Positions 55,403-64,000 of a stretch of 64,000 nucleotides of DNA are shown in pieces. Position 1 is the first letter of the stretch, and every line of letters starts with the position of its first letter. The notes under the pieces were generated by a model that searched no databases, was not told where the DNA came from, and saw only the letters and a list, made by a program, of their open reading frames with translations. Source of the stretch: Myrmaecium sp. VS I D KN 1 (Eukaryota; Ascomycota; Dothideomycetes; Valsariales; Valsariaceae); contig JADQAV010000017.1 in NCBI GenBank assembly GCA_019775845.1, positions 744,001-808,000 on the forward strand, given 5' to 3'. The translations under genes were made by a program, and so were the position numbers.

Positions 55403-58400
55403 GGGCGTGTTTACTGGGGGCGTTTTTTCGGGCCGTTTTTTCGTTAGATTAATTAGTTGTGGTGATAATACAGACATGTTTACTAGCCTGTCCGTTAGTT
55501 AAGTAGTTTTTATAGTAAAAAGATAGTATTTATACGCTTCTAGCGGCACGTACTATAGTAGAGCCCGGAACTACCTCTTTAAGTATAAATCCTATAAATC
55601 GCCGTCTATAATAGATAGTAAGCCTAAAGTAGCTTTTCTATTACAGACGGCGCTAAGATATATAAACGTAGTATTAAGTTTCTAGTATTAATTTTTACTT
55701 CTATATCTAATAATTATAATACTATAGGTAAGACTACTAGCTAGCTTACTTATAAGTAATAAGAGCGTTATAAAATCCTCCTATTAATAACTATAATCTT
55801 TTATATTAAGTATATACTTATCTATTTAGTAGTATTAAGGCGTAAGTATATCTTATTTAATATTTATTTATAGTATACTAATAGAGGGCGAGGAGGATAA
55901 TAGATTAAAGGCCTATAAAATAGCTATATAGGATATATATTTAATATAATATACCTTTAATTAAAGTTATTTAAAATATTACTTAGCTAGTTAATAATAA
56001 ATTATAAGCTAATAAACTATTAAGATAGCTTTAGTAGTATTAAACTAGGCCTTACTACTACTAAGTAGCTATTAATCTTCTTATATATTACTAGTTAAGA
56101 GGTTTTTTATCGTAACGCTGCTAAATATATATAATAGTTAATAAGATTAATTTTAGTCGCTTTCTATTACGTACTTAGAGGCTTATTATTACTTTATAAA
56201 AAGAAAGTAATCTTACTAGGGGAAGAAATATTAAAGTTTATTAAATAAAATACTTACTTCTAGCTATACTTTACAGACTATTTAAGAGTTCTTAATAGTA
56301 CTTATATCTATACCTTTATTAGTACGAAGTTTTAAAAAGTATAGAGGAACTATAAGAGCTTCTTATTATAGAATATCTTTATAGCTATTAATTTTTAATA
56401 GTAACTTTATCTTCGTTTTACTTAATTAGGAAGGATTAGCTTATAATAATTATATCTTTAAAGATATTATTAAGAAGGGCTTTACTATACTAGATAGAAA
56501 GTACTATCTTATAAATACTAATTATTTAAGTACTTCTCCTCTTACTCTTATACTATATTAAAAAGTAAGATACTATTTAAATAAATAGAAGCGAGTAGTA
56601 AATAAGAGGCCTTAGATAGAAGAGAAACTCTTTAACTTATACTATTATCCGTAAGAAATATTATTAAGCGAGTATCTAGTATCTTAAAGAACCGCTTTAA
56701 AATACTATAGAAGATACTATTAAAGTACTCTATTATAATATAGATTTATATAGTATTTACGTTAAAGGTAGTATATAACTTCCTTAATAAAGGATAATAT
56801 ATTAACGCGAGGGAAGAAGCTTCTAAATAAAACGTAGATAAGAATATAAAGTAAGTAGATAATAGTAGTAAGAGTAATAGTAGCGATAGTAATAAGTATA
56901 TATAGTAGTTAGTAATAGCTTAGAGGGAAAATATTATAATATATATATAGGCCGCCTACTAGATAGCTCTAGTAGATATAAGTATTATATAATAATAATA
57001 ATTTCACTTAATATTACTAGCTATATAGAGGTTCTTTAAATAAGTCTATTTCCTATATAAAAAACGCCCTTTTAAAAAGGCTCTTTATTATTAGCTATAT
57101 TAGAGCTCTTCTTATTACTTTAGAAACTAATATCCTTTTAAAATTAACCCGCTTAGTACTTTCTTTTTATTACTACTTACTAGGAAGAGTTAGGCCTCGT
57201 TATTAGCGTTATTTAACGTAAATATTACGTATAAATAGTCCTTCTCTTCCTCTTCTAGGCCTTTAAAGAAGTTACGCTTAATAATAGTAATAGCCTTCTT
57301 AATTACGGAGATTAACTATATTATACACGTTAATATTACGTTTAACTCTTTAATAAATCTTAATTTTTACTTAATATAGTTATCCTTCTTCTTCTTCTTC
57401 TTCCTTTTAGTAGTAATAGTAGCGTTTTACGTAGCTCTCTTACGGATAGGGAATATTAATACTAAGCTAGTTAATAATAATAGTATTAAGATAGATAGTA
57501 AGTATTTAATACTAAGTAGAAGCTATAATAAGTCTTTATTATTAGGCTCTATATACATAGTATCGTTAATAAAGATAATACTTATATTAGTTATAAGATT
57601 ACTACTAAGTAACTCTTATAGCTAATTATAGTAAGGATAGGGAGTATATTAAAAGATACTTTATATTTAACTATACTTTATATAGTACTCTTCTATAACG
57701 TCTTCTAGTACTTTTATTAGCTCTATATTTAGATTTATTATTTAATTAAACTAATTAATATAAGCCTACTACTCCTTTTATATTAACTTTAATAGTAATA
57801 GCTTATTAAGAACTATATACTTATTTATTATCTAAGTTATTACTCTTTAAATAGCCTTAATTACTAACTTTTAACTAGTAGGCTTAAAGTTATTATTACT
57901 ATTAAGAGCCTTCCTCTTCGCCTTAATAAGGGTATCTAATAGCGCGTTAAGTATAACCTTATTCTAATATATATATTTATAAAGACTTTTTTATAAAAGC
58001 TCTAATATCTATAAGGGCGTTTATAATAATAGTATTAGCGTTATAAATACTTACTATAATATTTATAGTAGTAGTATTAGTACTTATAAGAGTATTTATA
58101 AAGGTATTTATAAGAGTATCTATAAGGGCGTTTACGAGGGTATTTACGAAGGTATTTATAAGGGTAGTATTAGTATTATAAATACTTACTATAGCGTTTA
58201 TAGTAGTAGTAAGCTTACTTAAGGCGTAATACTATTACTATTAAATATATTACTAATACTAGATATATAGTATATAAGTAGTAGTAGTAGTAGTAGGCGG
58301 CGATATTAGGGGGGGGGGTAGTTAGATAGGTATAGTATTTATAAGTAGAACTCTCTTAAATTCTTAGAAACATCGTCTTATTAATAAATTTATATAGAAA

Positions 58401-58535
58401 TATACTAGTAAATATCCCTAGGTTCTACTGTAAATACTAACGCCCCCGAAGAGCCGCCTAGCCCGGCGCCACCGATTCCTGCCCCTACCGATAAAAACAC
58501 TAAGGCTTAAAAAAACGCCCCTAGTAAACACGCCC
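55403..58535. mobile_element. RIP-degraded DNA transposon, PIF/Harbinger-like
   Basis: The left end reads GGGCGTGTTTACTGGGGGCG. The reverse complement of the right end reads GGGCGTGTTTACTAGGGGCG, and the identity continues through TTTTTT. The inverted repeats are about 25 bp with one G/A mismatch. TTA is duplicated at 55400-55402 and 58536-58538. A three-base TTA/TAA duplication and a GGG-initial repeat are hallmarks of the PIF/Harbinger superfamily. The 3133-bp interior is TA-rich, nearly lacks CpA and TpG, and has no open frame of note, so any transposase and DNA-binding gene are destroyed. The sharp ends suggest a single insertion later mutated by RIP. The superfamily is inferred from ends and target site only. 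Confidence 0.75.
58031..58213. repeat. 12-bp tandem array flanked by about 40-bp direct repeats, inside the transposon
   Basis: Seven units of about 12 bp on the pattern GTATTTATAAGG run from 58080 to 58163. They are flanked by two near-identical copies of GTTATAAATACTTACTATA plus TTTATAGTAGTAGTA at about 58031-58076 and 58171-58213. It lies about 320-500 bp inside the right end. Confidence 0.7.
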
Positions 58536-58538
58536 TTA

Positions 58539-61009
58539 TTGTAGGAGTAGCAATTATAGGTGGACGGTGGGTGACGAGATGGCGTTAGGTAGCTCAGCCG
58601 CAGTCCAGTCCAGCCTGTTTCCGACCTTATCTGATAGAATTATGTACTGTACTAGTAGGGACTGGAGTACTCCCTAACCGGGCGGTATCCCGAGTATAGT
58701 ACGTATGTATGTATGCAAGAAGTATACGTCCATTGAGTACAGTACGTACATAGTGCATATTATATCCATACAGTATTCAATCGCTCCAGTCCTCCGCTAC
58801 CTAACAGGCGTCGTTTTGGACCTGCGTGTCTGTCGATGTACCGGCTGTAGGTGTGAGAGTCGGAGTGTGTGTACGGAGTATGTACGCGCGCTCTGGCGGA
58901 AGGGACGAAGGTTTTCGCAACGCTCCGCTGTCCCGCGCAGCTAGTTTCAGTGACTCGAGGTCCTTTCCGGCATCCCTTGGCCGGAGAAGGGGGGTTCCCC
59001 ACCGGCACTAACACGCTTAGCAAGCGGCCCTGGTCGATGGAAGGAAGGATTATCCACATCGCCGGGTGCCCGCACGCCGCAGCGTTCCATTTGTTGTTAC
59101 CAGATCCGCGCTTCCTGCGTGCCTGCCTGCAAGGCAAGGCAAGGCAGGACAGCCTGCCAGCGACCGTATGTATGTACAGCCCGCGGGGCAGCATGCTTTT
59201 GTTGGAGTTGTACATACATATGTCCATCACGCTGGTACCTATTCGTTGTCGGATGCAAAGGCTGTTCCTGGTCCCTCGCCTGCACGAGGCATTCGGAATG
59301 TCACGTACATGGTCACTCGTGACGGGGAACCCTTGCACATGCCTTGATCACAACGGGGGAGGGAAAGACTCTTGACTGGGACCTGATTTGCTCCGGCAGA
59401 AGATCAGGCACAGATGCCATAGCCTGCCTTTGTGTTACCAGCCCAACCAGACCTGGCAATGTATTGTCTGCACGGTAGTAGGTACTGCACGAACCAGAGT
59501 TGTTTCGTGCACTTCTGGTCCGCGCGAAGGGGAAGGGGAAGGGGGACAGAGGAGGACAGAGCTCATTTCGCGCCGTCGCCGAATCGCCGAAATCTCTCCA
59601 GATGCGCACGCAGGCCCGTCGAAATCGAGTGTGACCATTGAGCACATCCGTTTCCCTTTCTGGTCGATCCCGCGCGGTAGTGGGTTCCTTCCTCCTCGCC
59701 TTGGGCGGATGGGGACGTGTGCGCTTGTCCGCGTTGCTCGAAACAGATCTCACGACCATGCATTGGATTGCCTCCAGTTACTAGTGGTAGTGAGGAACGG
59801 TAGTCAAGCCGATGTACTTTCCGACATGCTCCTCCGCCGTGCCGATCAGGTAGAAGAGCGAAGGAGGTGGAAAAGAGAGGAGCAAGCGTATCGTATGAAT
59901 ACAGGACGTACATATGTACGACCGAGATAACTGAGATCGACACTCACTCACTCGAATTCATCACTTTCCATGCGTGTGCCCATGCCACGGTCCAGCTGGA
60001 GGTTCTGGCGTCTTTCGATAGTCCAGGTTGTAGTCATTGCCATCTCTGATGTCGCCTTGTACTGTGCAGTCCTCTAGGGAATGGAGTAACGTTAAGTGTA
60101 CATCATTTGGCTAGGAGCACGCCGTCGGCATTTCGGCTTCATGCGAGTGAAGGGACCTCTGTCCGGGTCCCAGCCAAAAGTAAGTACCTAGCAGCTGTCA
60201 CGACGGCGATCACGGGGCGCGCCAGCTGCCCGTTGACAACCTGAGGTGAATCCTAGCCGAGCGCATCATGCCGGCGCCGCATTCTTCCTGTCCGCGCGTG
60301 GTCATGTCCCACCATTTCATCGCTTTCTGAGACCGCGATGCATCTCGACCAAATCCACTGTAACATTGAAAGGCAGTGAAACATCCGGGGAGGCGGAGAA
60401 GCAGCATAAGGACTCGTCAGAAGGTGTCGAGTGGAACAGTTGATCGCACGCGCCAAAAGCCTCCGTAAGCTCCATTTGGTAGATGGTGGATGCGTTCAGA
60501 AACCCCAGTCTCCACAGTAGAAAACGCGAAAAGCTCTCGCTGCCCTACGCCATGCGCGTTTCGCGTACATACGCGACTGCGGCTAAGGAGAAGAAACGGG
60601 ATATGGGCACGGAGGCGTTTTGGCGCGTGTGTTCCGTTAGCGTGTTTGCATGTACGTCTTGTTTAGTAGGTAGGTAAAGAGAAATAGTAACAGTCCCGCA
60701 AGGGCTTTTGATTGGTAGGGACATGGGATCTCTACATATTCTCCCATCAGCAAAAGTGACGCGTGCGCCAACCACCAGCCTCACGAGCCCAGATATACTA
60801 CACCCCCTTGGCATGGCGTAAGCTAACCACCGGCGATGGCAATACACTGTATAGGTTAATGCTGTATATACTGGTATAGGGTGACACAGACACGTGAATA
60901 CATCACGGATGTAAGGGGCAAAATTAGTTGGACCTCTTCCAGGTTCCACGTTAATGGGCTCGCCGAATGGACGTACGCAGAGCTAGGCGGTACTTTAGAG
61001 TAGTGTATA
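58539..61009. other. Gene-free region between two TA-rich blocks
   Basis: Normal GC content. Short GTAC/TACGTATG repeats occur near 58690-58760. Frames of up to about 190 codons on both strands overlap one another, lack coding character and show no family motif. Nothing is supported as a gene. Confidence 0.55.
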
Positions 61010-64000
61010 TAGTATCCCCTGCTCCTAAACATTCTTCTTTTTATAGTGTTTTTTATAACTTTAAGAACTAGATTATTAGTCTCTTAGTTAATAAAAAAAA
61101 CCTATACTACTAATATTACTACTTTATACAACTTATAAAATTAACTAGAAGAGTCTATAGATAATTATAGCCTCTGAAAAATATTCTTATATAAAGTTTC
61201 TTTAATAATTCTAAGGTATATTCTAAGGTGAATTATTAGTTAACCGCGTACTAGTAGCTTAAGTATTACACCCTCCTTATTAAGTACTTTTATAATTAGT
61301 TTAGCTTGCCTATTTTATATATCTACTAGAAGAAGTAAGGATAGGGTATATTTATCTATCTATCTATATTTCTATCTAGTTAATTTTCTATTTATATATT
61401 ACTATACTAAAAATGCTGTTATTATATAGTTATTTATATAATTTATAATAATTACTATATAATAATATTATAGCTGGTAATGTATCTACTATATAGTTAG
61501 TAATAAGGGCCTTCTCTATTAAGAAAGTATTAATATATACTTATTATACTAAGGGTGGTGATAGATTAAAGAGTATATAGAATAGAGATATAGGGGGTAT
61601 ATATTTATTATAAAGCAACGACTAAATTTTACCTTTAAGGCTTTAATAAGATAATAAGTCTGTAATACTTATTACATAATATATATTATAATATTAAAAT
61701 AAGATACTCTCCTACTAGATTAAAATATAAAATAGCTTTAAATACCTTTATATATTATATTATAGGTAGTATCTGTTAAAAAGGATAGAGCCGGAAATTC
61801 AGAATAGTATTTTATAGGTAATAAACCTGCCCTCGTTATTATCCTAGTAGTTATCTTAATTACTTAGATAATCTGTCTAGATATAGATAGGTAGGCCTTA
61901 TTTATAACTTTACTATAGTAATACTAAGCTCTTAGTATAGGGGCTAGCCTCTAGGCTTCTAAGCTTTTTATAGAGTTTTCTATTAAACTAAACTTAACTA
62001 GGTAGAACTAGTTAGCTAGGTCTAGGTCTAATTCTAGGCCCTAGTTAATTTTAAATTATCTAAGTCTAGGCCTTACTTAATTCTAACTTATCTAAGTCTA
62101 GGCCTTAGTTAACTTTAAATTATATAATTTTGGGCTTAGCCTGATTCCAGATCAGCTAGTTCTTTACCTTAGTTTCTGGTATATTATAACCATCTTATAA
62201 TACCTTTATTTAGTGGTTTTTATATATTATAACCATATTATAATGCCTTAGTTTTAACAAAATTAGTAGAAGAAGATATTATTAAAGTAGTAGAGTTAGT
62301 ATATATATACTAATTATATAAGAAACCATGCAAAGACGGGACTTACTTAAAAGATTAGTAATTATAGTAAATATAATAGAGCTAACTAAGTATATAAGGG
62401 GTTATAAAAGATCTAGAGGAGTATTTAATAAGTGATAAATAAGACCTAGTTTATTTTACTATCCTAGTAATTATCTAGATTACTTAGATAGGCTATTATA
62501 CCGATAAAAAAATACATCTATATAGTTACCGGTATTATAGATAACTAAGCACTGGAGTAACTAGAAAAATCCAAAAGGAGATATATTATATATATAGTTA
62601 GATCCGGCTATTCTTTTACTAACCTTATAAGAAGTTATAGAAGTGCAAGAGTTTCATAGAGAAAATAGCAGAGTATTCCTATAATATACTATAGGTTTTT
62701 ACGTTCTATAGACGCGTTCTTTTATTAACCGCATAGCTATCTAGTTAAAGATAGGTAGCCCTTATCTATAGGCTTTATTATATTAACGCCGAGCTCCTAG
62801 TATAAGGGGCTAAGCTTCTAGCTATTTATGGAGCTTTTTATTATTTTAAAATTACTTAGGTAGAGCTAGTTAGCCAGTTTCCTGCCTGATTCTAAGCCTT
62901 ATTTAATTTCAGATTATCTAATTATAGCCCTTATATAATTTTAAACTATCTAGTACTAAGCCCCAGAGATTAACTAATTCTAGTTCCTTAGTTTCTGATA
63001 TTTCTGGCAGATTATAACTATATTTATAATACCTTTATCTGATACCTTAAACATTCTATAACCTTATTATAATGCCTTAGTTTTAATAAAGGGTCTATTA
63101 AGTAGATACCAGACTTATACTAGGAAACTAAAGGTATAGATCCTTTATAAAGAATTATACTTTCTTACTAATCTTAAATATCTTAGATATATACTTTAAA
63201 GTATAGTATTATACCTATAAATTTATTTTATTCCAGAAGTACGGCGTGCCTTTCTAAAATCATCCTCTAGGTTTCTCTATTATATAGAGTTTCTTTTATA
63301 CCTTTAGTACCTCTTCTATTAGGACGCCCCTTATAATATCCTAAATTAGAACTAAGTTTTAAGTATATAGTATGCAAGTTAGTATTGTCTTAATTATTAT
63401 TATATATCAGATTATTTTATATAGACTCTACTGGGAAGGTATTAGAGATTTATCTAATTATCTTATTTTTTCCTATTATAGACTCTTAAATAGTATTTAA
63501 GGGTTTAGCTCTAATACTTAAGCAAATTATCTACTATAGGTATATAGATAGAAAGTAGTACTAAGATACTAGAAAACTATATATTAATAGTAGAGGTATA
63601 TCTAGTACTTAATAGTAAACATTATAGGCTCATTAGTAAGGGTCTGTTTAAATTATTCTAATAATAGAATTTTAAGTTTTTTATATTCTTATCACTATAA
63701 GCGGCTTTCTAAGTCTAGTAGAATTTAGCCTATAAGAGCGCTAGAAGTCCTAAGAGGGTAGGTATTATACCTCCCTTATCTACTCTATAGTTAAGTACTT
63801 TTATAACGAGTAGTATACCTTAGATATTAGTTAATAATAATAAACTTTATATATATTATAATAGTATATTATTTAGTTACTCCCCTACTTTAATTTCAGT
63901 AATCTTATAAGGACTAGTAATAGTCTTATTATTATTATTATCAAAATAAGGCATTATAATATAGTTATAATGTATTAAAACTACTAAATAAAAGCATTAT
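61010..64000. repeat. TA-rich repeat block running out of the window
   Basis: Composition changes abruptly near 61010 to TA-rich sequence poor in CpA and TpG, with no open frames. Two long, diverged direct copies are seen at about 61835-62262 and 62451-63080. An end motif containing ATTATAATGCCTTAGTTTTAA occurs near 62240 and 63065, and inverted at the window edge. These look like overlapping or nested degraded repeat copies; the family is not assigned, and the right boundary lies outside the window. Confidence 0.65.
62190..62260 (+). repeat. About 60-bp end motif, inverted copy at the window edge
   Basis: A stretch with TTTATTTAGTGGTTTT, then ATAACCATATTATAATGCCT, matches the reverse complement of about 63940-64000 (TTTATTTAGTAGTTTT, ATAACTATATTATAATGCCT) with few differences, mostly C/T or A/G. 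A third, less similar direct copy is at about 63025-63080. It may be a terminal inverted repeat of one degraded element spanning at least 1.8 kb. Confidence 0.6.

Noticed and set aside
58760-59930. Several overlapping frames of 150-190 codons on both strands
   Set aside because: Mutually overlapping, no biased codon use, no recognisable domain, and located in repeat-flanked gene-free DNA.

Overview
The window is nuclear DNA of a filamentous ascomycete (Pezizomycotina). The evidence is short introns (about 48-216 bp) with GT..AG ends and CTAAC/CTGAC branch sites, fungal gene types (Cla4, HapE, Trs33, Fcf2), long pyrimidine-rich leaders, and TA-rich tracts almost devoid of CpA/TpG, as left by repeat-induced point mutation (RIP). 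Genus and class cannot be fixed from the sequence alone.

Layout. Positions 1-16.2 kb form an accessory-looking block of long, low-complexity proteins with coiled coils and hydrophobic C-terminal segments: a partial gene at the left edge, genes at 794-2623, 3656-6238, 9433-13762 and 14847-16154, and a small divergent membrane-protein gene at 8376-8846. The block also holds a gene relic, AT-rich debris and a tandem noncoding duplication. A further protein of the same design lies at 44236-46402. Three of these genes share a phase-0 intron after only 14-16 codons. Several carry FxFG-like or GTFG-like motifs and basic NLS-like clusters ahead of the coiled coil and membrane segment. I see this set as the best candidate for an undescribed system, possibly at the nuclear envelope or pore; the septal pore is an alternative. 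This is inference from architecture, not shown homology.

Positions 17.5-53.8 kb are an ordinary housekeeping block: TRAPP subunit Trs33, PAK kinase Cla4, alpha-actinin, purine nucleoside phosphorylase, mitochondrial ribosomal protein uS10m, cytosolic malate dehydrogenase, CCAAT-factor subunit HapE, rRNA-processing factor Fcf2, a CPA-type cation/proton antiporter, an unknown coiled-coil protein and a second CRIB-domain protein. I reconstructed exon structures for these by reading splice sites and checking phase and family sequence. Cla4, alpha-actinin and the CRIB protein all point to Rho-GTPase/actin-based polarity, but they are not adjacent and no operon-like arrangement is implied.

Positions 55.4-58.5 kb hold one RIP-degraded DNA transposon with about 25-bp terminal inverted repeats and a TTA target duplication, best read as PIF/Harbinger-like. 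Positions 58.5-61 kb are gene-free. From about 61 kb to the window edge lies a second TA-rich block with direct and inverted repeats. No tRNA, rRNA or CRISPR feature was found. There is a 2-base N gap at 23804-23805 between G and C homopolymers.
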